64,000 nucleotides of DNA, from the NCBI RefSeq assembly GCF_001258055.1, contig NZ_CVRM01000022.1, forward strand, positions 434,001 through 498,000, written 5' to 3'. Positions 52,298 through 60,141 of the stretch are shown in pieces. How positions within the stretch are numbered: the stretch's first letter is position 1; each line of letters begins with the position of its first letter. The notes under the pieces were generated by a model, which was not told where the DNA came from, made no database searches, and was given only the letters and a program-made list of their open reading frames with translations. The DNA is from Phaeobacter italicus (GTDB taxonomy: Bacteria; Pseudomonadota; Alphaproteobacteria; Rhodobacterales; Rhodobacteraceae). Both the position numbers and the translations under genes were made by a program.

Positions 52298-53776
52298 TCA
52301 GGCGGTGATCGTGGTTTTTGCGGGGCGCAGCGCGTCTGCGAGCAGGGCGAGACCCGGTTCGATCCGGTTGGCAGGAATCGAAGAGTAGCCAAGCCGATAG
52401 TAATTCTGCTTGCGGTGCTCGGGTGCAAAGAAGGGCGCACCGGGTTCGATGATGACGCTTTTTTCCTTGAGCCGCTGTGCCACCTCGGCGGTATCGATGC
52501 CCTCATCGGCGCGCATCCACAGAGAGGAGCCGCCGTAAACGCCGACCCCTGCGACGCTGAGGTCGTGCTGCTTTACCGCGTCTTCGATCACGCAGCGGCG
52601 ATCGTGCAAGACCTTGGCCATGCGGCGGATCTGGGCGTCGTAGTGCCCAAGAGACAGGAAATAGGCCACCGTGCGCTGCACGTGGCCAGGGGGGTGGCGC
52701 AGCACATTGGCGCGCAGGGCGCGGGCCTGGCGGATGAAGGGTTCGGAGCCCACCAGATAGCCAAGGCGCAGGCCCGGAAACAGCGATTTGGAAAAGCTGC
52801 CCACATAGACCACCCGCCCATCCGCATCGAGCGATTTCAGCGCTGGTGATGGCGCGCCGAGGAATGACATTTCAAATTCATAGTCGTCTTCGACAATCAC
52901 CGCATCAATGTCGCGGGCCCGGTCCAGCAGCTGTTTGCGCCGTGCCATCGGCATGGTGGCTGTGGTCGGGCTCTGGTGGCTGGGGGTGGTAAAGATGACA
53001 TCGGTGTCCGCGCTGATGGTGTCGGGCGGCAGCCCGTCATGATCCACTGGCAGGCAGTCGATTTCGCAGCCGCGATAGACCAGCTGATCGCGCAGGGTGT
53101 AATAGGTCGGATCTTCAAGCGCGGCCTTGCGCCCCGGTCCCAACAGAAGCTGCGCCACCAGCCAAAGCGCATTCTGCGCCCCAAGGGTGATCAGGATCTC
53201 CTCTGGCCGGGCAGAGATGCCGCGGCGGGGCAGGGTGTGGCGGGCGATATATTCCACCAGAAGCGGGTCGTCCTGATCGAAGTAATCATTGGTGAGCGCG
53301 GCAAAATCCTTTTGCCCCAGCGCGCGCAGGGCGCAGAGCCGCCAGTTGGCGTGGTCAAACAGCGAGGCATCCGCCTGCCCGTAGATGAAGGGATAGCGGT
53401 AATCGCGCCAGTCCTGCGGTTTGCGCGGCGTGTCGCCCCCGCAATAGCAGCCGACGATGGCCGATGACCAATCCACTGTATCGGCAGATTTCTGTGAGGG
53501 CGCATAGGTGGGCGGAACGGGTGCGTTTTCAGATACATAGTACCCAGACCGGCCCTTGGAGATCAGGTAATCATTGGCCAGAAGCTCTGTGTAGGCGAGC
53601 GTCACGGTGATGCGGCTGATGCCCAGATGCGCGGCAAGTTTGCGCGAGGAGGGCAGTTTCTCTCCCACCCGTAGGCGGCCGGAGAGAATACCCTCGGCAA
53701 TCATTTCCTGGATCTGCGCCTGCAGGGTGCCTTGCGCATCGGGGTTCAGAAAGAAGGTGTCGACAGAGATGGCCAT
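52298..53776 (-). CDS. tauR: MocR-type GntR/aminotransferase regulator TauR
   Basis: A 492-aa regulator. A GntR winged helix at residues ~10-75 (ILSGRLRVGEKLPSSRKLAA, LGISRITVTLAYTELLANDY) is fused to a fold-type I aminotransferase domain. PLP-binding YVGSFSKSLFPGLRLGYLVG contains the internal Lys. MocR proteins sense amines through PLP; TauR of Rhodobacter capsulatus activates taurine genes. I chose 53776 over 53797 because the longer start would place a direct repeat inside the gene. No good ribosome-binding site is seen for either. Divergent from arsR-permease. Confidence 0.92.
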   Translation of the reverse strand: MAISVDTFFLNPDAQGTLQAQIQEMIAEGILSGRLRVGEKLPSSRKLAAHLGISRITVTLAYTELLANDYLISKGRSGYYVSENAPVPPTYAPSQKSADTVDWSSAIVGCYCGGDTPRKPQDWRDYRYPFIYGQADASLFDHANWRLCALRALGQKDFAALTNDYFDQDDPLLVEYIARHTLPRRGISARPEEILITLGAQNALWLVAQLLLGPGRKAALEDPTYYTLRDQLVYRGCEIDCLPVDHDGLPPDTISADTDVIFTTPSHQSPTTATMPMARRKQLLDRARDIDAVIVEDDYEFEMSFLGAPSPALKSLDADGRVVYVGSFSKSLFPGLRLGYLVGSEPFIRQARALRANVLRHPPGHVQRTVAYFLSLGHYDAQIRRMAKVLHDRRCVIEDAVKQHDLSVAGVGVYGGSSLWMRADEGIDTAEVAQRLKEKSVIIEPGAPFFAPEHRKQNYYRLGYSSIPANRIEPGLALLADALRPAKTTITA

Positions 53777-53789
53777 GAACCACTGTAGG

Positions 53790-53821
53790 CTGGACATAAA
53801 TGGGGTGCAATCTGGACTTAC
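53790..53821 (+). promoter_or_regulatory. TauR-type direct repeats between tauR and arsR
   Basis: CTGGACATAA (53790-53799) and CTGGACTTAC (53812-53821) are 22 bp apart on the plus strand. They point towards the arsR-permease operon, whose start is 90 bases away, as in xsc and tpa. They also sit just 14 bases before the tauR start, allowing autorepression. Confidence 0.78.
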
Positions 53822-53911
53822 CTGTTTTTGACCTCTTGCGGGAGGAATTTAAATTCATAAAACTAGTTTTATCGAATCAATTAAGGCCAAGATGGGGACA
53901 AGAGGTACGGT

Positions 53912-54229
53912 ATGGACTGGGAACATGCGGCGGGTGGATTTGCAGCGATGGGGTCGGAGGCGCGGCTGGCGGTTCTGCGCTGTCTGGTGCGCGCAGGTGA
54001 AGGCGGCTTGATGGTGCAGGATATTCAGGCCCGCACGGGGATTGCGCCCTCCACATTGGCCCATCACCTGAAACTCCTGGCGAGCGCGGGGCTGATCTTG
54101 CAGCGCAGGGAAGGGCGCAGCACCTACAACACCGCCGATTACGCGCAGTTGAAACGACTGGCGGCGTTCATCCTGAGTGAGTGTTGCGCGGATGCGCCGC
54201 CAGAGCAGGAGGTGGCAAACGATGGCTGA
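53912..54229 (+). CDS. ArsR family regulator
   Basis: A 105-aa winged-helix repressor. FAAMGSEARLAVLRCLVRAG, DIQARTGIAPSTLAHHLKLL, SAGLILQRREGRSTYNTAD form the typical ArsR/SmtB DNA-binding domain. Cysteines are at about residues 24, 91 and 92; the classical ELCVCDL arsenic site is absent. It could be a thiol/persulfide or metalloid sensor, but this is inference. GAGG lies 6 bases before the ATG. It overlaps the permease gene by 8 bases and is divergent from tauR. Confidence 0.92.
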   Translation: MDWEHAAGGFAAMGSEARLAVLRCLVRAGEGGLMVQDIQARTGIAPSTLAHHLKLLASAGLILQRREGRSTYNTADYAQLKRLAAFILSECCADAPPEQEVANDG

Positions 54230-55250
54230 TCTGACCCAAGCCCCCCGCCCCATTGGGTTTGTTCTGCGGGGGATCAAAACGCCATGGGCGTTGAGTGTGG
54301 CGATCCTGCTGGCGGTGGCGGTTCTGGATCCCGCCAATCTGGGGGAGGTCATCCGCTTTGCCGGGGCGGCGTTGCTGCATACCGGGCGTTACATTCTCTT
54401 TGCGGTGCTGCTGTTGTCGTATCTGAAGGCGACGGGGGCCGAGGTGATGGTGGCGCGCGCCTTTGAGGGGCGCGAAGTGCGGATGATCTTTCTTGCTGCG
54501 GTTTTTGGCGGGCTTGCTCCGTTTTGTTCCTGCGAGGTGATCCCGTTTATTGCCGGGCTCTTGGCGCTGGGGGCTCCGTTGTCTGCGGTGATGGCGTTCT
54601 GGCTGGCCTCGCCCTTGATCGACCCGCCGACGCTGCTGATTACGGCTGGGGCGCTTGGCTGGCCCTTTGCCATTGGCAAGGCGGTGGCGGCAGTGGCGCT
54701 TGGGCTGTTTGGCGGCTTTGCCATCAAGGCGCTGCGCGGGGCCGGGGCCTTTGCCAGCCCGCTGAAACAGGCATCGCGCAGGGGCTGCTGTGGCTGTGGT
54801 ACGCCAAAGGCGACAGCCCCGGTCTGGGCCTTTTGGAAAGAGCCGACACGGCGCAGCCAGTTCCGTCAGGAGTTTGTCAGCAACGGCCTGTTTCTGGTGA
54901 AATGGCTGACCTTGGCCTATGTGCTGGAGGCGCTCCTGGTGTCTTATGTTCCGGCGGATCTGATTGCCACTGTTGTGGGGGGAGAGGGCGTTTTGCCCAT
55001 CGTTACCGCCGCGTTGGTGGGGATGCCTGCATACCTCAATTCCTATGTCGCGCCGCCGCTGCTGGCAGGGCTGATGGATCAGGGCATGAGCGCGGGCGCT
55101 GCAATGGCGTTCATGGTGGCGGGGGCGGTCAGTTCGATCCCGGCGATGGCGGCGGTCTGGTCCCTGGTCAAGCCGCAGGTCTTTGCCACCTATCTGGCGC
55201 TGGGGGTCACCGGGGCGATCCTGTCGGGGATCCTGTTTCAGATGATCTAG
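54222..55250 (+). CDS. Permease of the YraQ/ArsP (DUF318) family
   Basis: A 342-aa integral membrane protein with about eight hydrophobic segments in two halves. GGLAPFCSCEVIPFIAGLLALG carries the conserved CSC motif after the first membrane block. VGMPAYLNSYVAPPLLAGLM is the matching second-half motif. The central loop has RRGCCGCGTPKAT, a Cys-rich segment that could bind thiophilic ligands. Some family members (ArsP) export trivalent organoarsenicals; most are uncharacterised. Pairing with ArsR agrees, but TauR-type repeats upstream suggest a sulfur role. Confidence 0.85.
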   Translation: MADLTQAPRPIGFVLRGIKTPWALSVAILLAVAVLDPANLGEVIRFAGAALLHTGRYILFAVLLLSYLKATGAEVMVARAFEGREVRMIFLAAVFGGLAPFCSCEVIPFIAGLLALGAPLSAVMAFWLASPLIDPPTLLITAGALGWPFAIGKAVAAVALGLFGGFAIKALRGAGAFASPLKQASRRGCCGCGTPKATAPVWAFWKEPTRRSQFRQEFVSNGLFLVKWLTLAYVLEALLVSYVPADLIATVVGGEGVLPIVTAALVGMPAYLNSYVAPPLLAGLMDQGMSAGAAMAFMVAGAVSSIPAMAAVWSLVKPQVFATYLALGVTGAILSGILFQMI

Positions 55251-55368
55251 CAGCAGTCGGGCGCGTGCGGGCAGGGCTCCCGCCCGTAGCAGAGCAATCA
55301 GAGATTGCCCCGCGCCCGTTGGGCCAGGCGCCGCGCAGATGCGCGGCGCTGCGCGTTCGGGGCGCGCG

Positions 55369-55950
55369 TTACCTGTCTGACAGATGCAGGAGATGGGCGC
55401 GGATTGTGGGCCATTCGGCGGCGGTGATCGAATAGACCGCAGTGTCGCGCAGGGTGCCGTTGGCCAGTATCATATGCGCCCGCAGGATCCCGTCCAGCTG
55501 CGCCCCGAGCCGTTCGATGGCGGCGCGGCTTTGGCGGTTGAGACGATGGGTGCGGAACTCTACCGCGATGGCATCCAGCGTCTCAAACGCATGGGTGAGC
55601 ATCAGCCGTTTGCATTCCGTGTTGATCCCGCTGCGCTGTACCGATCTGCGATACCAGGTGGAGCCGATTTCCAGCCGACGATTGGGCGCATCGATATTCA
55701 TGTAGGTGGTCATGCCCACCGCGCGCCCGCTGCGGTCGAGGATGGCAAAGGGGACCATGCTGCCGCTGTCTTGCAGGGTGAGGCGGCGGGTGATCTCTGC
55801 GCTGACATCCTGCGGGGCGGGGACGGTTGTGTACCACAGTTGATGCAGGTCGCCGTCGGCGGCGGCCTCTGCCAGATCGCTGGCGTGGTCTTGTGAAAGA
55901 GGGACGAGGGAGACGGTTTTACCGGTCAGGGAGAGCGGAGAAGCCCACAT
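55369..55950 (-). CDS. GNAT family N-acetyltransferase (RimJ/RimL-like)
   Basis: A 193-aa acetyltransferase. LTGKTVSLVPLSQDHASDL opens the fold, and GMTTYMNIDAPNRRLEIGST with WYRRSVQRSGINTECKRLML covers the acetyl-CoA loop region (Q/R-x-x-G-x-x). RTHRLNRQSRAAIERLGAQ is the RimJ/RimL-type N-R-S-x-x-A-I-x-x-L-G segment. The substrate is unknown. It sits between the permease operon and tpa and may not be part of the taurine cluster. Confidence 0.9.
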   Translation of the reverse strand: MWASPLSLTGKTVSLVPLSQDHASDLAEAAADGDLHQLWYTTVPAPQDVSAEITRRLTLQDSGSMVPFAILDRSGRAVGMTTYMNIDAPNRRLEIGSTWYRRSVQRSGINTECKRLMLTHAFETLDAIAVEFRTHRLNRQSRAAIERLGAQLDGILRAHMILANGTLRDTAVYSITAAEWPTIRAHLLHLSDR

Positions 55951-55993
55951 GATTGCGTGTCCTTGGTCGGAGGTGTTCGACCCAGAAATGCAA

Positions 55994-56025
55994 AAAAGGT
56001 GGCCCGTATAAAAGGGCCACCTTTT
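55994..56025 (-). terminator. Strong terminator of tpa
   Basis: A perfect 12-bp stem AAAAGGTGGCCC / GGGCCACCTTTT with an 8-base loop and flanking A/T runs. It lies 67 bases past the tpa stop on the minus strand. Confidence 0.9.
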
Positions 56026-56091
56026 GACTTTCTCATCAGGCCAGATGGCCCTGTCTGTCAGGTCCGGTCTGTCAGACCCGGTGGGGAGATA

Positions 56092-57489
56092 TCAGCCAAA
56101 CACCTTGGTCAGGGCCACGTCCACCGCGTCGGTGATCTTGTCCACGTCTTCCGGCGTGACGATCAGCGCGGGGCTGAAGCACAGGGTGTTGTTCTTGCCC
56201 GGAATGGAGCGGTTGGTCACGCCGATGATGACGTTCTGATTGCCACATTCAGCCACAACCGCCTGCGCCAGTTTCTCGTCTACCGGCTCTTTTGTTTCGC
56301 GGTCGACAACCAGTTCAGCGCCGAGGAACAGACCCTTGCCGCGCACATCACCGATGACCTGATGTTTCTCCATCAGCGCCTCGAGGTTGGATTTCATCCG
56401 CTCTCCCATGGCGATGCAGTTGTCGAGGAGGTTCTCGTCCTCGATGATCTGCATGTTGACCAGCGCAGCCGCCGGGCCTGCGGTGCAGCCACCAAATGTG
56501 GAGATGTCGCGGAAGTAGTTCAGCGGATCGCTGGCGTCATCCTTGAACATGTTGAAGACCTCCTCGGTGGTGACGAGGCAGGCAATCGCCGCATAGCCGG
56601 AGGCAACACCCTTGGCCATGGTCACGAAGTCGGGCTGGATGCCGTAGTGCTGGTAGCCAAACCAGGTGCCGGTGCGGCCAACGCCACAGACCACCTCGTC
56701 GATGTGCAACAGGATGTCGTACTGTTTGCAGATCTCCTGCACGCGCGGCCAGTAGCCTTCGGGTGCCTCGATAACACCACCGCCTGCTGTCACCGGCTCA
56801 AGGCAGAGCGCGCCAACGGTGTCGGGGCCTTCGCGCAGGATGACCTCTTCGATCAGGTTGGCGGCGGCGATGCCGAATTCCTTGCCGGAGAGATGCTCCA
56901 GACCCAGCTCGTGCTTGCGGTATTCCATGCAGTGAGGAACCTTCACGAAATCGGGCGCGAAGGGGCCGTATTGCATGTTGCGCTCTTCCTGACCGCCTGC
57001 GGACATCGCCGCAAGGGTGGAGCCGTGGTAATCGCGGTCGCGGTACAGGATCTTGGTTTTCTTGCCGCCGTATTTCTTGTGCGCGATCTGGCGCACCATC
57101 TTGAAGGCCTTCTCGTTCGCCTCGGAGCCTGAGTTGTTGTAATAGACCCGGCTCATGCCCGGCATCTTCGAGATCAGCTTCTCTGCAAACAGCGCACCGG
57201 GGATGGAGCCTGCGGACTGGGCGAAATAGCAGAGCTTCATCAGCTGGTCGTAGACGGCTTTGCAGATTTCTTCGCGGCCGTAGCCCACGTTGACGGTCCA
57301 GACGCCGCCGGACACGGCGTCAAGCCATTCCTTGCCGTTTTGATCCCAGACCCGCATGCCCTTGCCCTCGACGATGATGCGGGGATCGTTTTCCTCAAAG
57401 GGTTTGTGCTGGATCAGGTGGTGCCAGACATTGGCCTTGTCGGCGGCGATGACGCGACTCAGATCGTTTTCGTTGAACGTGCCGTCCAT
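56092..57489 (-). CDS. tpa: Taurine:pyruvate aminotransferase
   Basis: A 465-aa class III PLP aminotransferase transferring the amino group of taurine to pyruvate, giving sulfoacetaldehyde and alanine. DKANVWHHLIQHKPFEENDP is the characteristic Tpa N-terminus. YYNNSGSEANEKAFKMVR binds PLP phosphate, LLHIDEVVCGVGRTGTWFGY holds the ring Asp, and FVTMAKGVASGYAAIACLV the Schiff-base Lys. Two CTGG-type repeats lie 100-132 bases upstream. A terminator follows. Regeneration of pyruvate would need alanine dehydrogenase, not seen here. Confidence 0.92.
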   Translation of the reverse strand: MDGTFNENDLSRVIAADKANVWHHLIQHKPFEENDPRIIVEGKGMRVWDQNGKEWLDAVSGGVWTVNVGYGREEICKAVYDQLMKLCYFAQSAGSIPGALFAEKLISKMPGMSRVYYNNSGSEANEKAFKMVRQIAHKKYGGKKTKILYRDRDYHGSTLAAMSAGGQEERNMQYGPFAPDFVKVPHCMEYRKHELGLEHLSGKEFGIAAANLIEEVILREGPDTVGALCLEPVTAGGGVIEAPEGYWPRVQEICKQYDILLHIDEVVCGVGRTGTWFGYQHYGIQPDFVTMAKGVASGYAAIACLVTTEEVFNMFKDDASDPLNYFRDISTFGGCTAGPAAALVNMQIIEDENLLDNCIAMGERMKSNLEALMEKHQVIGDVRGKGLFLGAELVVDRETKEPVDEKLAQAVVAECGNQNVIIGVTNRSIPGKNNTLCFSPALIVTPEDVDKITDAVDVALTKVFG

Positions 57490-57812
57490 GACATGTCCTT
57501 TCTCTCAATGTTTGAAAATGCGATCTGGCGCCGGCTTGGCCGGTCAGACTCGCCCTGTGGTTACGAAACGCTAAATACGGGGATTGCTCTAGGTCCAGTT
57601 GCATACGCGGTTTAGCGCCAGACGGGGTGGAGCAGGCGGGCGGCCCAGGTTAGCAACGCTGGGATCCATCTGTGGGTCGGTGCAGATCCGGCGAGAGGCA
57701 AGAAAACATTTGTTCTGCGATTGGGTGATTGAGACAGGCCCAAAGGCGGCGCAGGGTGGGGGCGACGAATAGCGGACCCCTGTTTTTCATGGGGCAATCA
57801 CGGACCTGAGCA
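57490..57812. other. Divergent intergenic region tpa / BKACE
   Basis: This 323-base gap contains the two TauR-type repeats near its tpa side (57589-57621) and no gene. A 61-codon minus frame is not convincing. The kce-side 190 bases show no recognisable operator, and the start of that gene has a weak ribosome-binding site. Confidence 0.6.
57589..57621 (-). promoter_or_regulatory. TauR-type direct repeats upstream of tpa
   Basis: Read on the minus strand, CTGGCGCTAA (57621-57612) and CTGGACCTAG (57598-57589) lie 23 bp apart. The near edge is 99 bases before the tpa start. Pattern and spacing match the pairs at xsc and tauR/arsR. Confidence 0.7.
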
Positions 57813-58619
57813 ATGGCAGAGTTTGATTTGATGGTGGCCCCCAACGGGGCGCGGCGCAGCCCGGCGGATCATGCAGGTGTGCCGATCACGGCCGAACACC
57901 TGGCAGAAACCGCGGCGCGGTGTTTTGCCGCCGGGGCGCAGGCAATCCACCTGCATGTGCGGGATGGAGAGGGGCGGCATTCGCTGGATGCGGGGCGCTA
58001 CCGCGAGGCGATGGCAGCGGTTGGCGAGGCGGCACCGGATATGGCGATACAGATCACCACCGAAAGCGCAGGCATCTTTGGTGTTGGCGATCAACTGGCG
58101 TGCCTGGAGGCGTTGCGCCCGGCGGCGGCCTCTGTGTCGGTTCGCGAAATGGCGCGGGACTGGACACTGGCCGCGCGGGCCTATGCAATCTGCGCGGAGG
58201 CAGGGACAGAGGTGCAGCACATCCTTTATGGGCCGGAGTGTATTGCGCAGTTGCGTCAGGCCTATGGGCGCGGGGACATCCCGGCGCAGATGCGGTCGGT
58301 GATTTTTGTTCTGGGTCAATATGCACCGCCGCGTCTGGCCGAGCCGGAAGAGCTGCGCCCGTTGCTGAATCAAACGGCTGATCTGGATCTGGACTGGGGG
58401 CTGTGCGCCTTTGGCCGACAGGAGCACGCCTGCCTGCTGGCGGGGCTTGAGGCCGGGGGGCGGCTGCGGATCGGTTTTGAAAACAATACCCAGGCTGCGG
58501 ACGGATCGGAGTATCCTGACAATGCGGCCTCTGTTGCGGGCTTTGTCGCATTGGCCCGTGCTGCGGGGCACAGCCCGCGTGTGATATCTGTTTCTGGTGA
58601 TCGAGGAGCCCAGTCATGA
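57813..58619 (+). CDS. BKACE family beta-keto acid cleavage enzyme
   Basis: A 268-aa TIM-barrel protein of the 3-keto-5-aminohexanoate cleavage enzyme family. These Zn enzymes split a beta-keto acid with acetyl-CoA into acetoacetate and a new CoA ester. The signature is FAAGAQAIHLHVRDGEG, with the metal-binding His-x-His near residue 46. ITTESAG, LDLDWGLCAFGRQEHACLL and GLRIGFEN-like segment GRLRIGFENN complete the site. It is a little shorter than the family average (270-310). It is coupled to an aminotransferase by ATGA overlap, so the substrate may come from a beta-amino acid. Substrate not known. Confidence 0.9.
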   Translation: MAEFDLMVAPNGARRSPADHAGVPITAEHLAETAARCFAAGAQAIHLHVRDGEGRHSLDAGRYREAMAAVGEAAPDMAIQITTESAGIFGVGDQLACLEALRPAAASVSVREMARDWTLAARAYAICAEAGTEVQHILYGPECIAQLRQAYGRGDIPAQMRSVIFVLGQYAPPRLAEPEELRPLLNQTADLDLDWGLCAFGRQEHACLLAGLEAGGRLRIGFENNTQAADGSEYPDNAASVAGFVALARAAGHSPRVISVSGDRGAQS

Positions 58620-59947
58620 GCCATGTTTTTCCGCGCCACACCAAGGCCAATCTGCCCACTGCGGTTGCAGGGGAGGGCTGCTATCTGATCGATGCCGATG
58701 GCAAACGCTATTTTGACGGCTCGGGCGGGGCGGCGGTGTCCTGTCTGGGGCATTCCGACGCCGAGGTGATTGCCGCCGTGCAGGCACAGGTCGGCACGCT
58801 GGCCTTTGCCCATACCGGGTTCATGACGTCAGAACCGGCAGAGGCGCTGGCGGATCTGTTGATTTCGCAGGCGCCGGGGGATCTGGATCGGGTCTATTTC
58901 GTCTCTGGCGGGTCAGAGGCGACCGAGGCGGCGATCAAGCTGGCGCGGCAATACCATCTGGAGCGGGGCGACACCGCGCGCCGCCATGTGATCGCCCGGC
59001 GGCAAAGCTATCATGGCAACACGCTTGGCGCCCTTGCAGCGGGCGGCAATGAATGGCGGCGCCAGCAGTTTGCGCCGCTGCTGATTGATATTTCGCATAT
59101 TGCCCCCTGCTATGAATATGTTGACCGGGGCGATGGCGAGAGCAGCTATGACTATGGTCAGCGCGTCGCCAATGAGCTGGAGACAGAGATCCTGCGGCTT
59201 GGGCCTGAGACGGTCATGGCTTTCATGGCAGAGCCTGTGGTGGGGGCGACCTCTGGCGCGGTGCCGGCGGTTGAGGGGTATTTCAAACGCATCCGCGAGA
59301 TCTGTGACCAATATGGCGTGCTGCTCATTCTCGATGAGGTGATGTGCGGCATGGGGCGGACAGGGCATCTGTTTGCCTGCGAGGCGGATGGCGTTGCGCC
59401 AGATATCCTGTGCATCGCCAAGGGGCTTGGGGCTGGTTATCAGCCGATTGGTGCGATGTTGTGCAGCCGTCAGATCTATGACGCGATTGAAGGCGGCAGC
59501 GGGTTTTTCCAGCACGGTCACACATATATCGGCCACCCGGTGGCGACGGCGGCGGGGCTTGCGGTGGTGCGGGCCCTGCTGGATCGCGGGTTGGTGCAGC
59601 GCAGCGCCGAGATGGGCGACAAACTGCACGCGGCCCTGGTTGCGCGGTTTGGCCAGCATCCGCATGTGGGCGATCTGCGCGGGCGTGGTCTGTTTCGCGG
59701 CATTGAGCTGGTGGCGGATCGCGACAGCAAGATGCCCTTTGATCCCGGGCTTGGCATTGCGGGCAGGCTGAAGAAAGCGGCCTTTGAGGCGGGGCTGATC
59801 TGCTACCCGATGGCGGGAACGCGCGACGGGCGCAATGGCGACCATATCCTGCTGGCGCCCCCCTTCATCCTGACAGAGGACCAGATCGGGGAAATCACCG
59901 ACAAACTGGCAATTGCACTGGCGCAGGTGTTGCCCGATCACCCGTGA
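58616..59947 (+). CDS. Class III (omega-type) aminotransferase
   Basis: A 443-aa PLP aminotransferase. FDGSGGAAVSCLGHSDAEVI, VYFVSGGSEATEAAIKLARQ, ILDEVMCGMGRTGHLF, and DILCIAKGLGAGYQPIGAML with the Schiff-base Lys are standard. The HGHTYIGHPVATAAGLAV segment follows. The subgroup includes beta-alanine/omega-amino acid and diamine aminotransferases. It would make the keto compound used or left by the BKACE enzyme just before it. It is different from Tpa. Confidence 0.92.
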   Translation: MSHVFPRHTKANLPTAVAGEGCYLIDADGKRYFDGSGGAAVSCLGHSDAEVIAAVQAQVGTLAFAHTGFMTSEPAEALADLLISQAPGDLDRVYFVSGGSEATEAAIKLARQYHLERGDTARRHVIARRQSYHGNTLGALAAGGNEWRRQQFAPLLIDISHIAPCYEYVDRGDGESSYDYGQRVANELETEILRLGPETVMAFMAEPVVGATSGAVPAVEGYFKRIREICDQYGVLLILDEVMCGMGRTGHLFACEADGVAPDILCIAKGLGAGYQPIGAMLCSRQIYDAIEGGSGFFQHGHTYIGHPVATAAGLAVVRALLDRGLVQRSAEMGDKLHAALVARFGQHPHVGDLRGRGLFRGIELVADRDSKMPFDPGLGIAGRLKKAAFEAGLICYPMAGTRDGRNGDHILLAPPFILTEDQIGEITDKLAIALAQVLPDHP

Positions 59948-60110
59948 TGGTCTGACCCAATGACTCGGCAGGTCTCCCGATCATATGAGAGGGTGATTTT
60001 CCTGAATTGTGTCGTTTGACCTTAATTTTCGGAAAACGGTGGTCATTCACTCGAAAATAGGTGGTTTGCAATCAGGTTTTGAAAACAAATCCTCGGCCCG
60101 GAGGGGGTAG

Positions 60111-60130
60111 TTATTGGTCAATAGCAATAA
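60111..60130. repeat. Inverted repeat before the class V PLP gene
   Basis: TTATTG, an 8-base spacer, then CAATAA, 12 bases before ATG 60142. The 194-base gap is AT-rich and contains a further IR (ATTTTCG...CGAAAAT near 60033-60057). Either an operator or a promoter-region hairpin. Confidence 0.45.
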
Positions 60131-60141
60131 GGGCCGATCAA

